NCBI GenBank assembly: GCA_002842875.1
Contig: PHEF01000051.1
Location: 1-33,432, forward strand
DNA length: 33,432 bases
Direction: 5' to 3'
Source: Alphaproteobacteria bacterium HGW-Alphaproteobacteria-3
Lineage (GTDB): Bacteria; Pseudomonadota; Alphaproteobacteria; Parvibaculales; Parvibaculaceae
Part shown: piece after piece, positions 1 to 8,040 of the stretch
How positions within the stretch are numbered: the stretch's first letter is position 1
How the letters are laid out: each line of letters starts with the position of its first letter
Program-made: the position numbers and the translations under genes
The notes under the pieces: model-generated
Seen by the model: only the letters and a program-made list of their open reading frames with translations
Databases searched by the model: none
Told to the model about the DNA's origin: nothing

Positions 1-852
1 GCCGCCGCGCTGGAGGCTCATGATGATCTTCTGGCCGTCCGGCGAGAAGCGCGGCGCGAAGGTCATGCCCGGAAACTCGCCGACCACTTCCTGCTGTCCG
101 GTCTCGATATCGAGCACATAGACGCGCGGGCGATTGTTGCGGTAGGCGAGATAGGTGATCTCCTGTGAGTTCGGGCTGAAGCGCGGCGTCAGCACGAGGT
201 CGCTGCCATTCGTCAGCATGCGCGGATTGTGTCCATCCTGATCCATGATCGCGAGGCGCTTCACGCGCGCGTTCTTCGGACCCGTTTCGGACACATAGAC
301 GATGCGCGTATCGAAGTAACCTTCCTCGCCGGTCAGCCGCTTGTAGATCGCGTCGGAAATGAGATGCGCGACGCGGCGCCAGTTGTCCGGCGTCGTGAAA
401 AACTGTAGCCCCGTCATCTGTTGTTCGCCGAGCACGTCCCAGAGGCGGAACTCGACGCGAAGCCTGCCGTCGGACTCAAGCCGCGTCTGCCCGGTCACGA
501 GCGCCTGCGAATTGATGACGCGCCAGTCGCCGAAGCGCGGCTGCACATTGATGTCGGAAATCCTCTCGATGAAGGATGCCTTCGGCAGCGGACGGAAAAG
601 GCCGGAGCGTTCGAGATTGTTGGCGATGACGGAGGAAATATCGGCGCCAACCTTCGCCTCCTGCCCTTCGCCGCCGACGAAGTCGGTGATCGCGATGGGC
701 AGCGGATCGACGGTGCCGCGGTTGATATCGATTTCCACCGCATGCGCCGGCAGAAACGCGAGCAGGGCGACACAGAAAACGACCATCGCCCCCGCCGCTC
801 GTCTCGACAGCGCCGCTATGGCATTGCTCTGCGCGTTGTACGTTTCCGACAT
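1..852 (-). CDS. tolB: Tol-Pal system beta-propeller protein TolB, partial (N-terminal 284 residues)
   Basis: This is the periplasmic component of the Tol-Pal envelope system, which links TolA and the lipoprotein Pal during cell-envelope constriction. The reverse-strand frame opens at an ATG at 852, preceded by AGGAG eight bases upstream, and stays open to the window edge. A signal peptide covers about residues 1-38 (hydrophobic [15 protein letters not shown]). The TolB N-terminal domain follows (for example [10 protein letters not shown] and [11 protein letters not shown]), then the first WD40-like propeller blades ([22 protein letters not shown]). TolB proteins are usually about 430-450 residues, so about a third is missing off the left edge, where pal and cpoB would be expected. 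It lies 107 bp downstream of tolA, in the canonical tolQRAB order. Identification is firm. Confidence 0.96.
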   Translation of the reverse strand, partial: MSETYNAQSNAIAALSRRAAGAMVVFCVALLAFLPAHAVEIDINRGTVDPLPIAITDFVGGEGQEAKVGADISSVIANNLERSGLFRPLPKASFIERISDINVQPRFGDWRVINSQALVTGQTRLESDGRLRVEFRLWDVLGEQQMTGLQFFTTPDNWRRVAHLISDAIYKRLTGEEGYFDTRIVYVSETGPKNARVKRLAIMDQDGHNPRMLTNGSDLVLTPRFSPNSQEITYLAYRNNRPRVYVLDIETGQQEVVGEFPGMTFAPRFSPDGQKIIMSLQRGG

Positions 853-959
853 CGTGGTCTCTCCTGCCTAAAGGCCTGACACCCGCTCAAGGTAAATCCG
901 GATACCTTCTTTATGTGTCTATTGCGTGGCAAAATCCGTTAACTGAACAACCTGCGCGA

Positions 960-1769
960 TCACATCATTCCTCCCAGATCGAAGTTGAATGTGTTGTCGC
1001 GCCAGCTCGTGTATTTGTCCGCCGGCAAAAAATCGTAGGGCGCGCAGCCCTGGACGGCCTGAATGGCACGTTCGGCGAGGAGCCGCGACAGGGAACCGCC
1101 ACTGCTCCGCACGATCGTTGGACGCCCCGCCAGCGATCCGTCAGGGTTGAGCCCGAACCGGACGGTAGCTCGCAACTTCTCCGCATCCGCTGTGCCGGTC
1201 AAACCGCTGACGTTCCAGCATCGCTCCACGCGCTGCCGAAGCGCATCCGTCTCGCTCATGGACAACGCCGCCGCGGGATCGTCCGTCGCAGGCGCATCGA
1301 AATTCTCTGTCGACTCGAGCGGCGTCGACTTCGGTGCCTTGTCGGGCGTCTTGTCGAGCAGCGCGCGCAAGTTGGCTACATCCAGCGATTTCTTTTCGGG
1401 CTCCTTCTTCGGCGGAGTCGGCTTTTTGTCTTCCTTCTTCTCGACCGGCTTCGGCTTCTCTTCTTTCTTCTCCGGAACGACCTCTGCCTTTTCCTCCGGC
1501 GGAGGAGGCGTCGGCTTCGGTTCCGGCTTCGGCTCGTTCTTCGGCTTTTCCTGCTCTTCCGGTTTCGGCGGCTCGGGCTTCTCGACGGGCTTCGGTTTCT
1601 CGACCTTCTTCATGCTCTTCAGGTTCGTCACCTGATCGATCGTCACGAGCTCGACCGGCAGCGCGCGCGTCGGCAACGAGGGAAGTTCCTCGGGCGAGGG
1701 AAACGCCACAAGCGCAAGCGCCACGACCACAACATGCGCCGCAGCGGAAATGAGAACCGGGTTACGCAT
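960..1769 (-). CDS. tolA: Cell envelope integrity protein TolA (TonB-family C-terminus)
   Basis: TolA spans the periplasm from the TolQR motor in the inner membrane to TolB/Pal at the outer membrane. The 269-residue product starts with one membrane segment (about residues 5-23, VLISAAAHVVVVALALVAF). A long Lys/Glu/Pro-rich linker of KPEPPKPEE-type repeats covers about residues 52-132. The C-terminal domain (about 165-269) contains two cysteines (ERCWNVSG and QGCAPYDF), typical of TolA domain III. The linker is low-complexity, so its length should be expected to vary between relatives. It sits 9 bp after tolR stops and upstream of tolB. The low-complexity codons also create long meaningless ORFs on the opposite strand. 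Confidence 0.93.
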   Translation of the reverse strand: MRNPVLISAAAHVVVVALALVAFPSPEELPSLPTRALPVELVTIDQVTNLKSMKKVEKPKPVEKPEPPKPEEQEKPKNEPKPEPKPTPPPPEEKAEVVPEKKEEKPKPVEKKEDKKPTPPKKEPEKKSLDVANLRALLDKTPDKAPKSTPLESTENFDAPATDDPAAALSMSETDALRQRVERCWNVSGLTGTADAEKLRATVRFGLNPDGSLAGRPTIVRSSGGSLSRLLAERAIQAVQGCAPYDFLPADKYTSWRDNTFNFDLGGMM

Positions 1770-1778
1770 TCTCGCCGC

Positions 1779-2237
1779 TTATTTTGTCCCCGGCTTCTTT
1801 GCCGGCGACGTATCCGTCTCGGTCACGAGACCGACCTTGGAAAAGCCTGCGGCGCTGAGCCGGCCCATCACATCCATCACCGCGCCGTAATTGATCGAGT
1901 TGTCCGCGCGAACGAAGATGCGCTGCTCATAGCCGTTTTCAGCGATCGCCGTAAGCTGCGGCACAAGCGCGTCCGGCTCGGTCAGCGTTTCCTGAACGTA
2001 GATCTCGCCCTTGCCGTTGATCGTGATGGTCAGCGGCTCGGTATCGCCGGAAAGCGGTGCCGCCTGCGTCTTCGGCAGATCGACCGGCACGCCGACGGTG
2101 AGAAGCGGCGCGGCGACCATGAAGACGATGAGCAGCACCAGCATCACGTCGACGACCGGCGTCACGTTGATCTCCGCCATGGGCTGGCGCGTAAAACGCC
2201 CGCGGCCCGACCCCTTTTTCCCGACCGACATCGCCAT
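1779..2237 (-). CDS. tolR: Biopolymer transport protein TolR (ExbD family)
   Basis: TolR is the ExbD-type partner of TolQ in the proton-driven inner-membrane motor that energises TolA. The 152-residue protein has a short cytoplasmic N-terminus and a single membrane helix with the family signature INVTPVVDVMLVLLIVF. The Asp at residue 30 corresponds to the ion-conducting Asp of E. coli TolR (Asp23). A periplasmic ExbD domain follows (LTITINGKGEIYV, RADNSINYGAVMDVM). It lies 3 bp after the tolQ stop, which implies translational coupling, and 9 bp before tolA. Length and motifs are normal for the family. Confidence 0.95.
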   Translation of the reverse strand: MAMSVGKKGSGRGRFTRQPMAEINVTPVVDVMLVLLIVFMVAAPLLTVGVPVDLPKTQAAPLSGDTEPLTITINGKGEIYVQETLTEPDALVPQLTAIAENGYEQRIFVRADNSINYGAVMDVMGRLSAAGFSKVGLVTETDTSPAKKPGTK

Positions 2238-2240
2238 GGT

Positions 2241-2969
2241 TCAGCCCCGCTCGTCGAGCTGGCGCGACAGGATCGCGGAGAACTCATCGGCGAAGCTCTC
2301 CATCCGCGCGCCGATGCGCGACGTCTGGTTCGAGAAGCGGTTATAGGCGACGACCGCCGGGATGGCGGCGACGAGGCCGAGCGCGGTCGCAAAGAGCGCT
2401 TCGGCGATGCCCGGCGCCACGACCGCAAGGTTCGTGTCGCGGCTGATCGCAATCGACTGGAACGAGTTCATGATACCCCAGACCGTGCCGAACAGTCCGA
2501 CGAAAGGCGCGACCGAGCCGACGGTGGCAAGGAAGAGAAGGCGGCTCTCGAGCGCCATCATCTCGCGGCTGATCGTCACCTGCATGACCTTGTCGACGCG
2601 CTCCTTGAGCCCGACGAACGAACTCGTCACGACATCCTGCGAGCGCCGCCATTCGCGCATGGCCGCAATGAAGAGCGCGGAAAGCGGATGCTGCGGGCGG
2701 TGCCCCATCTCCTGGTAAAGATCGTCCAGCGAGCGGCCGGACCAGAAGATGCGCTCGAACTGGTCGGCGCGGCGCTCGACGCGCGCAAAGCGCCACCATT
2801 TGTCGAAGATGATTGCCCAGGACCAGACGGAGGCGAAGAAAAGCCCCATCATCACGAGCTTGACAACAATGTCGGCACGCATGAACAGGCCCCAGATGGA
2901 AAAATCCAACGGGACCGCATCCACGGCCGCAGTATCGGTAATCACCTGAGTAGTGGTGACGGGATCCAT
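2241..2969 (-). CDS. tolQ: Tol-Pal proton channel protein TolQ (MotA/TolQ/ExbB family)
   Basis: TolQ forms the pentameric channel around the TolR dimer. The 242-residue product shows three membrane segments: one near residues 32-55 (VVKLVMMGLFFASVWSWAII), one in the conserved FLATVGSVAPFVGLFGTVWG region, and one in EALFATALGLVAAIPAVVAY. The GLFGTVWG motif and the ALFATALGL helix are diagnostic of the MotA/TolQ/ExbB fold. It is the first gene of the tol cluster; the 212 bp upstream to ybgC probably contain the tol promoter, although ybgC is normally co-transcribed in many proteobacteria. Identification is firm. Confidence 0.96.
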   Translation of the reverse strand: MDPVTTTQVITDTAAVDAVPLDFSIWGLFMRADIVVKLVMMGLFFASVWSWAIIFDKWWRFARVERRADQFERIFWSGRSLDDLYQEMGHRPQHPLSALFIAAMREWRRSQDVVTSSFVGLKERVDKVMQVTISREMMALESRLLFLATVGSVAPFVGLFGTVWGIMNSFQSIAISRDTNLAVVAPGIAEALFATALGLVAAIPAVVAYNRFSNQTSRIGARMESFADEFSAILSRQLDERG

Positions 2970-3181
2970 TCGGTGCCTCTCCGTGCTCTCGAGCTCAATG
3001 CAGGGAACGGCACATAACAGACGCAGCTTGCGCAGTCGGGCTGTGCCCGTTGCGCCCCACTTGTGTATGTGTGCCCCCGAATTGCGGCTGAAGTTAGTCT
3101 TTCAATTATGTCATTACCGTGGCGTTTGTCGGGATTCGAGTCATGTCCTCAAGAGGTTAGAGGACGAATGTTGCGGGCCGG
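2970..3181. promoter_or_regulatory. Intergenic region between ybgC and tolQ with adjacent GANTC sites and an inverted repeat
   Basis: This 212-bp gap breaks the otherwise tightly packed ybgC-tolQ order, so it may carry a separate tol promoter on the minus strand. Two GANTC sequences (the CcrM methylation target of alphaproteobacteria) lie back to back at 3133-3142 (GATTC, GAGTC). An inverted repeat GTCCTC/GAGGAC is at 3145-3150 and 3160-3165. I cannot place a convincing -35/-10 pair. The regulatory role is inferred. Confidence 0.35.
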
Positions 3182-3679
3182 TCACAGAACGGCCCCGGGG
3201 CTGTCCGGGGTCGCGGGACCGGTAACGTAAGGCGCCAGCGCTTCTCTCACCGCCGCCGGCAGACGGCGCGGACGGCCCTGACCGTCGATGACCGCCGCGA
3301 AGACCTTCGCCCGCCAGAGTTCATCCGTGGGCTTCCCCTCGCGATCGAGGCGCTGGATCGACAGTTCGGCTTCGATCCGGGCGCCGCTCGCCCGCACATA
3401 GACGGTGTGGACTTCAAGCCGGTCGTCGATCCGGGCAGGCTGAATGAAATCCATTTCCATCCGGTGAATGGCGAAAGCCACCGGATCGTCCGTGCCGAAG
3501 AGATCGGTATGATGAACGCCGGCAAGGCGCAGGAAATCGGAGCGGCCCCGCTCGGCAAAGCGCAGGTAATTCGCGTGATAGACGATGCCGGAAAAATCCG
3601 TGTCCTCGTAATAGACCCGGACGGGCAGCTTGTGCGTCCGGCCCTCGATCCGGCCGGAGAGGTCTGGCCACTCGCTCAT
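3182..3679 (-). CDS. ybgC: Tol-Pal system-associated acyl-CoA thioesterase (4HBT fold)
   Basis: This is a hotdog-fold (4-hydroxybenzoyl-CoA thioesterase type) acyl-CoA thioesterase that accompanies tol genes in many proteobacteria. The 165-residue product has the family signature [20 protein letters not shown] near residues 22-41, including the catalytic Asp of YxDTD. It continues with [12 protein letters not shown] and a typical [19 protein letters not shown] beta-sheet. The start ATG overlaps the ruvB stop in an ATGA arrangement (3676-3679), so the gene is translationally coupled to ruvCAB. The in vivo substrate is not evident from sequence; in E. coli the enzyme has been linked to phospholipid metabolism. 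Confidence 0.93.
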   Translation of the reverse strand: MSEWPDLSGRIEGRTHKLPVRVYYEDTDFSGIVYHANYLRFAERGRSDFLRLAGVHHTDLFGTDDPVAFAIHRMEMDFIQPARIDDRLEVHTVYVRASGARIEAELSIQRLDREGKPTDELWRAKVFAAVIDGQGRPRRLPAAVREALAPYVTGPATPDSPGAVL

Positions 3680-4725
3680 GCCTCGTCTTCTTCCTCTCCG
3701 CTGAAAAGCGTGGTCTGCCCTGCCGCCACCGAGGCAGGCAGCGACACACCGATATGGGCAAAGGCCGCGGCGGTGAGAACGCGGCCCCGCGGCGTCCGGT
3801 TCACCAGCCCCTGCTGGATCAGATAGGGTTCGATGATCTCCTCGATCGCATCGCGCGGTTCGGAAAGCGACGCGGCGATGGTCTCGACACCGACCGGCCC
3901 ACCGGAAAAGCTGACCGCGATGCAGCGGAGATAACGGTGGTCGAGCGCGTCGAGCCCGAGCTCGTCAACTTCAAGCCGCTGCAGCGCCTTGTCCGCCGCC
4001 TTCGCATCGATGGAGCCCACGCCTTCCACGGCGGCAAAATCCCGCACACGGCGAAGCAGCCGGCCGGCCACACGTGGCGTGCCACGGGCACGCCGCGCGA
4101 TCTCGCGCGCACCGTCCGCCGTCATCGAAATGCCGAGCACGCCGGCACCGCGCCGCACGATGCTTTCGAGTTCGCCAATTTCGTAGAAATTGAGCCGCAC
4201 TGGAATGCCGAACCGGTCGCGAAGCGGTGTTGTGAGAAGGCCGGTGCGCGTTGTCGCGCCCACAAGCGTGAAAGGCGCAAGCTCAATCCGCACGGAACGC
4301 GCGCCCGGCCCTTCGCCGATGATGAGGTCGAGCTGGAAATCCTCCATCGCCGGGTAGAGGATCTCCTCCACCGCAGGCGACAGGCGATGGATTTCGTCGA
4401 TGAAAAGCACGTCGCGCGGTTCGAGATTGGTGAGCAGCGCGGCAAGGTCGCCCGCTTTGGTAATCACCGGCCCCGAGGTCGAACGGAAATTCACGCCGAG
4501 CTCGCGCGCAACGATCTGAGCGAGCGTCGTTTTGCCAAGGCCGGGCGGGCCCGCGAAGAGCACATGGTCGAGCGCCTCGCCGCGTTGGCGCGCCGCCTCG
4601 ATGAAGACCGCAAGATTTTCGCGCGCCCGCGCCTGGCCGGTAAAATCGGCAAGAAGCTGCGGCCGAAGCGTGCGCTCCAACTCGTCTTCCTCGCGTTTTG
4701 CGGCGCCGATCAGCCTGTCTGTCAT
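3676..4725 (-). CDS. ruvB: Holliday junction branch migration ATPase RuvB
   Basis: RuvB is the hexameric AAA+ motor that, with RuvA, drives branch migration of Holliday junctions during recombinational repair. The 349-residue product has the RuvB N-terminal signature [12 protein letters not shown], a Walker A motif GPPGLGKTT at residues 59-67 and a Walker B motif [10 protein letters not shown] near residues 106-115. The sensor region [18 protein letters not shown] and the C-terminal winged helix ([18 protein letters not shown]) follow. It overlaps ruvA by 4 bp upstream and ybgC by 4 bp downstream. Length and motifs are normal. Confidence 0.98.
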   Translation of the reverse strand: MTDRLIGAAKREEDELERTLRPQLLADFTGQARARENLAVFIEAARQRGEALDHVLFAGPPGLGKTTLAQIVARELGVNFRSTSGPVITKAGDLAALLTNLEPRDVLFIDEIHRLSPAVEEILYPAMEDFQLDLIIGEGPGARSVRIELAPFTLVGATTRTGLLTTPLRDRFGIPVRLNFYEIGELESIVRRGAGVLGISMTADGAREIARRARGTPRVAGRLLRRVRDFAAVEGVGSIDAKAADKALQRLEVDELGLDALDHRYLRCIAVSFSGGPVGVETIAASLSEPRDAIEEIIEPYLIQQGLVNRTPRGRVLTAAAFAHIGVSLPASVAAGQTTLFSGEEEDEA

Positions 4726-5339
4726 CGCGCAAGCTCCTTGAGGCCTTGCCGGATGAGCTGCTCGGCGGTTGCTGCCTCATCGAGCACCCTCGCCGCCGAC
4801 GCAACCGCACCCGCGGCTTGCACCTGCGGATAACCGAGATTGACGAGCGCGGAGACCGCATCGCGCATCGGCGCGGACGCCGCCGGCACGCCCACACCGT
4901 TGATCGGCCCGTCAAGCATGGCGGCAAGCGATGCGCCTTCCGGCGCCTTGTCCTTCAGCTCGGCGGCGATGCGAGCGGCCACCTTGGCACCGACACCGGG
5001 CGCGGCGGAAATCGCTTTCCTGTCGTCGAGCGCAATGGCGCGGGCAAGGTCGGCGGGCGCGAGTGTGCCGAGCACACCAAGCGCCACGCGCGTACCGACG
5101 CCCTGCACACCCAGCAACAGACGGAACCAGTCGCGCTCGTTGTCGCTCTCGAAGCCGATGAGACGGATCGCCTCGTCGCTGACTTTCGTTTCGATGGAGA
5201 GCGTAACGGCGCCGCCATATGCGGGAAGGTTCTGCAGGGTACGGCGCGAACACGTAACGTGATAGCCGACGCCGCCGACATCGATGACGACCCAGTCCTC
5301 ACCCGAGGAATCGACGATGCCTTTGAGTTTTCCGATCAT
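4722..5339 (-). CDS. ruvA: Holliday junction-binding protein RuvA
   Basis: RuvA tetramers bind the four-way junction and load RuvB. The 205-residue product begins with the conserved [22 protein letters not shown]-fold strand. It has helix-hairpin-helix segments ([16 protein letters not shown] and [19 protein letters not shown]) and a C-terminal UBA-like domain III ([15 protein letters not shown]) that contacts RuvB. It overlaps ruvC by 4 bp and ruvB by 4 bp, giving a compact ruvC-ruvA-ruvB unit. Nothing unusual. Confidence 0.97.
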   Translation of the reverse strand: MIGKLKGIVDSSGEDWVVIDVGGVGYHVTCSRRTLQNLPAYGGAVTLSIETKVSDEAIRLIGFESDNERDWFRLLLGVQGVGTRVALGVLGTLAPADLARAIALDDRKAISAAPGVGAKVAARIAAELKDKAPEGASLAAMLDGPINGVGVPAASAPMRDAVSALVNLGYPQVQAAGAVASAARVLDEAATAEQLIRQGLKELAR

Positions 5340-5863
5340 CGAGCCGCTCCGGCGCGTGCGACCGCCGCCGCAAGCCTTTCATTCGCCGCGCCCGAATGCG
5401 CATGAGCGATGGCGATGGCGAGCGCATCGGCCGCATGTTCGGTGGCGGCTTTCGAGCCCGGCAACAGCATTTCGACCATGAGCCTTATCTGCGCCTTGTC
5501 GGCATGCCCCGCCCCCACGACGGACTTCTTCACATGATTGGGAGCATACTCGGCGACCGAAAGACCGGCCCGCGCGGCAACGAGGAGTGCAATGGCGCGC
5601 GCCTGTCCGAGCTTCAGCGCCGCCGAAGCATCGCGGGCGACGAAGGCCTGTTCGACGGCGGCGGCATCGGGCACATGCTCCCCCACGACGCGGACGAGCC
5701 CGGCCTCGATCTCGACCAGACGCTCGGCAATGCTCAGCCGGGCATTGGAAACAATCGTGCCGTTCGCGATATGGATGAGCTTCGAGCCCTGGATGCCGAT
5801 CACGCCCCATCCCGTTGCGGTGAGGCCGGGATCGATGCCGAGATATCTGAACGATGCCGGCAT
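5336..5863 (-). CDS. ruvC: Holliday junction resolvase RuvC
   Basis: RuvC is the dimeric endonuclease that resolves Holliday junctions after RuvAB branch migration. The chosen ATG at 5863 gives 175 residues and puts the catalytic Asp11 in [15 protein letters not shown] at the usual place; the longer open frame upstream has no homology signal. Other expected acidic residues are in AAVEQAFV and in the C-terminal [14 protein letters not shown]. An AAGGA element ten bases upstream is a plausible ribosome-binding site. It follows yebC after about 100 bp and overlaps ruvA. Confidence 0.96.
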   Translation of the reverse strand: MPASFRYLGIDPGLTATGWGVIGIQGSKLIHIANGTIVSNARLSIAERLVEIEAGLVRVVGEHVPDAAAVEQAFVARDASAALKLGQARAIALLVAARAGLSVAEYAPNHVKKSVVGAGHADKAQIRLMVEMLLPGSKAATEHAADALAIAIAHAHSGAANERLAAAVARAGAAR

Positions 5864-5896
5864 GAGCGGGAGGTCCTTGTGTCCGGCCCCGCCTTG

Positions 5897-5917
5897 AAAA
5901 AGGCCGGAACCGTCCGG
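5897..5917 (-). terminator. Weak terminator-like hairpin between yebC and ruvC
   Basis: Read on the minus strand, a short stem (CCGGA/TCCGG, 5904-5908 with 5913-5917) is followed by a run of Us after GGCC. The stem is only 5 bp, so attenuation rather than full termination is likelier, if it acts at all. Confidence 0.3.
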
Positions 5918-5960
5918 TTTATGCCCGCGCCGCCGGGAGAGCGATATCCGCGCCAGCCCG

Positions 5961-6652
5961 TCAGGCGGACATCTTCTCCAGGACCGAATCGGACATTTCG
6001 AAGTTCGCATAAACCTGCTGCACATCGTCATTGTCGTCCAGCGCTTCGAGCATCAGACGATTCGCATCGCGCGCGGCTCGCCGAATTTCGCCTCGAGGGC
6101 GACAGCCACCTCGTGCAGCGCATCCGGCGCGCAATAGAGCTCATGCGCCTCCTCGCCCGACTGGCAATCGTCGGCGCCCGCGTCGATCGCCGCTTCCAGC
6201 ATGTCGTCGGCGCTTGCCGCATCGGCGGGATATTCGATCAGGCCGAGGCGGTCGAACATGAAGGAAACCGAGCCCGTCTCGCCGAGATTGCCGCCATTCT
6301 TGGAAAAGACGGAGCGGACTTCGCCAGCCGTCCGGTTGCGATTGTCGGTCAGTGTCTCGACGATCACGCCGATACCGCCGGGTCCGAAGCCCTCGTAACG
6401 CACTTCCTCGTAGTTCTCGCCGCCTTGATCGGTGCTCTTCTTGATCGCGCGTTCGATATTGTCTTTCGGCATGTTTTCCACGCGCGCCGCCTGGATAGCG
6501 GCCCGCAGGCGCGGATTATATTCGGGATCGGCCAAGCCCATTTTGGCCGCCACGGTGATTTCCTTGGCGAGCTTGGCAAACAGCTTGGCGCGCTTCTTAT
6601 CCTGCGCGCCCTTGCGGTACATGATGTTCTTGAACTGTGAGTGGCCGGCCAT
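5961..6652 (-). pseudogene. yebC: YebC/PmpR-family protein gene with an internal deletion and frameshift
   Basis: YebC-family proteins are about 248 residues and include transcriptional regulators and the translation factors that relieve stalling. The N-terminal 199 codons are intact from the ATG at 6652 ([15 protein letters not shown]) through [14 protein letters not shown]. The frame then stops with TGA at 6053-6055. The expected C-terminus ([19 protein letters not shown], ending SVLEKMSA) is present immediately downstream in another frame, with its stop at 5961-5963. Summing the two parts gives about 230 residues, so about 18 conserved codons appear to be missing and the deletion is not a multiple of three. 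As written, the product lacks its last ~50 residues. A sequencing or assembly error is the main alternative. Gene order yebC-ruvCAB is canonical. Confidence 0.85.
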
Positions 6653-6745
6653 TCCGCCTCCGAAAGCCTTCGAATAGGTGCTGAAATTCGCGCCTTTATA
6701 GAAGGCGCTCCAGGCAAAATCCATAGCGCTGGCACACAACCAAAT

Positions 6746-6760
6746 ACACGTATAACGTGT
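6746..6760. promoter_or_regulatory. 15-bp palindrome ACACGT-ATA-ACGTGT upstream of yebC
   Basis: Perfect 6-bp arms are separated by 3 bp, 94 bp upstream of the yebC ATG. On the minus strand the centre reads GTTATAC, so a -10 element (TTATAC) may lie inside the palindrome, which would make it a candidate operator. No specific regulator can be named. Confidence 0.4.
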
Positions 6761-6781
6761 TTTTAACTTTTTTATGCTCGT

Positions 6782-6797
6782 TTAACGTGCATTTAAC
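6782..6797. promoter_or_regulatory. Full CtrA-type binding site TTAA-N7-TTAAC
   Basis: The sequence TTAACGTGCATTTAAC matches the CtrA consensus TTAA-N7-TTAA(C) exactly. An extra TTTTTAAC half-site lies at 6759-6766. It is about 130 bp upstream of the yebC start on the minus strand, in an AT-rich island. The window also encodes RcdA and TrcR, so CtrA control in this organism is plausible. Binding is inferred from the motif only. Confidence 0.55.
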
Positions 6798-7010
6798 ATT
6801 TGCCGGCCAGACTTCTCCTGTCGCCGGACGGGAAGGTTTGCCCAGCTTTCTCTAGAAGACGGCGGCACATGCAGAAGACCGGCGCGTGGCCCCCGCCCAG
6901 CCTGCGCCGAAAACGCCAACGCAATCCACGCGAAGGCACACCGCCCCGCCTTCCTGTCCGCCTCACCCACCTCGGCCGGCAAGGAAGACGGGGCGGTTCT
7001 GCTTCCCGCT

Positions 7011-8036
7011 CTATTTGTGAACTTCGGTCGGCCAGGCATAAGCATGCGAAAGCGTGCCGCCCGTCATCACGTCCTCGATATAGCGCGCGACGAGCCGCTC
7101 GCTGAAAAAGGCGTGATACCGCTCATGGCCGTTGCGCGCGATCCGCTGACGCTCGCCGTCGTTCTTCAGAAAGTGGCGAAGCTTGTCCGCGAGTTCGTCG
7201 AGATCGCGGTAGAAGGCGAATTCCTCATCCGAGAAAATCTCGTCATAGCCGGTCGACCGCGCAACGAAGACGAGCAATCCGTTACCCGCATATTGCGCGA
7301 AGCGGTCTGACGAATAGAGCGGATAGCCCTCTTCCCGATTGAGATTGAGTCCCATCCGGGCAGAGCCGATGGCATCGTAATAAGCCATGCCTTGCACGGC
7401 CGGGCGCTCATCGAGCCCGTGAAACATGCATCGCGCCTCCGGCACGCGCGCCTCGATCTCGCGCAGGAACCGGCCGCGCGGCGTAGACGATTTTTCCGCC
7501 CCGACGGCACAAAGAAAATCGAAAGGCTGATCGCCACCCGCAAAACATTGCAGCGTATCGATCGAGGCGTCGGCCGGGTTCGGGATGAAGGCAAGCGAAT
7601 GTGCCGGCGTCACGAACGCGTCGAGGCGATCGCCGGCCGTCGTGATGAAAGTGGTGTCGGCCACTTCCGCGAAGCGGCGAATACGTGCGTCGTTCTCGGT
7701 CAGGAACAATGCGTCGATATTGACCACGCAAACACGAAGCGATGGCAGCGTCGAGCGCAGGTCGCGCACCGCGTCGTTGGCGATCTTGTCCGCGTGAAAA
7801 AGAACGAGAAGCTCCGGACGAAAGTTCGAACAGAGCTCGACGAGCCGCTCGTTCGCAAATGCATCGCCGCCGCGCCCTATGCCCCATTTATGCGCTTCGC
7901 GCGCGACATCGCGGTCGCTGAATGTCATCACCTGATGACCATTTCGGATAAAGCCGTTGGCCAGCTTGCGGACCGTTGCGTAGAAATTCGCGCCGGCGCG
8001 CTTTTCGTTGAAATTGCCGACAAGCACGATCCGCAT
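7011..8036 (-). CDS. CgeB-like glycosyltransferase family protein
   Basis: The 341-residue product resembles GT-B glycosyltransferases of the CgeB/DUF3880 and Glyco_trans_1_2 type. Evidence includes the N-terminal Rossmann strand MRIVLVGNFNEKRAGANFY, the stretch FHGLDERPAVQGMAYYDAIG, and a nucleotide-sugar-domain-like MGLNLNREEGYPLYSSDRFAQYAGNG. The typical C-terminal helices DLDELADKLRHFLKN and RYHAFFSERLVARYI follow. The ATG at 8036 is chosen because it starts the domain and is only 4 bp from the upstream ymdB-like stop; the longer frame upstream lacks homology. Acceptor and donor are unknown. It is the last gene of a 5-FCL/ymdB/glycosyltransferase run. No linked polysaccharide cluster is visible. 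Confidence 0.75.
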   Translation of the reverse strand: MRIVLVGNFNEKRAGANFYATVRKLANGFIRNGHQVMTFSDRDVAREAHKWGIGRGGDAFANERLVELCSNFRPELLVLFHADKIANDAVRDLRSTLPSLRVCVVNIDALFLTENDARIRRFAEVADTTFITTAGDRLDAFVTPAHSLAFIPNPADASIDTLQCFAGGDQPFDFLCAVGAEKSSTPRGRFLREIEARVPEARCMFHGLDERPAVQGMAYYDAIGSARMGLNLNREEGYPLYSSDRFAQYAGNGLLVFVARSTGYDEIFSDEEFAFYRDLDELADKLRHFLKNDGERQRIARNGHERYHAFFSERLVARYIEDVMTGGTLSHAYAWPTEVHK

Positions 8037-8040
8037 GGCG

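Larger units (their letters stand above)
6653..7010. other. Gene-free region upstream of yebC
   Basis: No credible ORF is present in this 358-bp stretch between two minus-strand genes. The yebC-proximal part (6740-6800) is strikingly AT-rich against the GC-rich surroundings. It contains a CtrA-type box and a short palindrome, annotated separately. The distal part holds a long inverted repeat at 6940-6997, whose 16-nt arms match at 15 positions around a 26-nt loop. That hairpin would follow the glycosyltransferase stop but has no U-tract, so it is not a classical terminator. Confidence 0.5.

Noticed and set aside
915..3017. 700-codon plus-strand ORF across the tol genes
   Set aside because: It is antisense to tolA, tolR and tolQ, is extremely Arg-rich and low in complexity, and arises from GC-rich codon usage opposite real genes.
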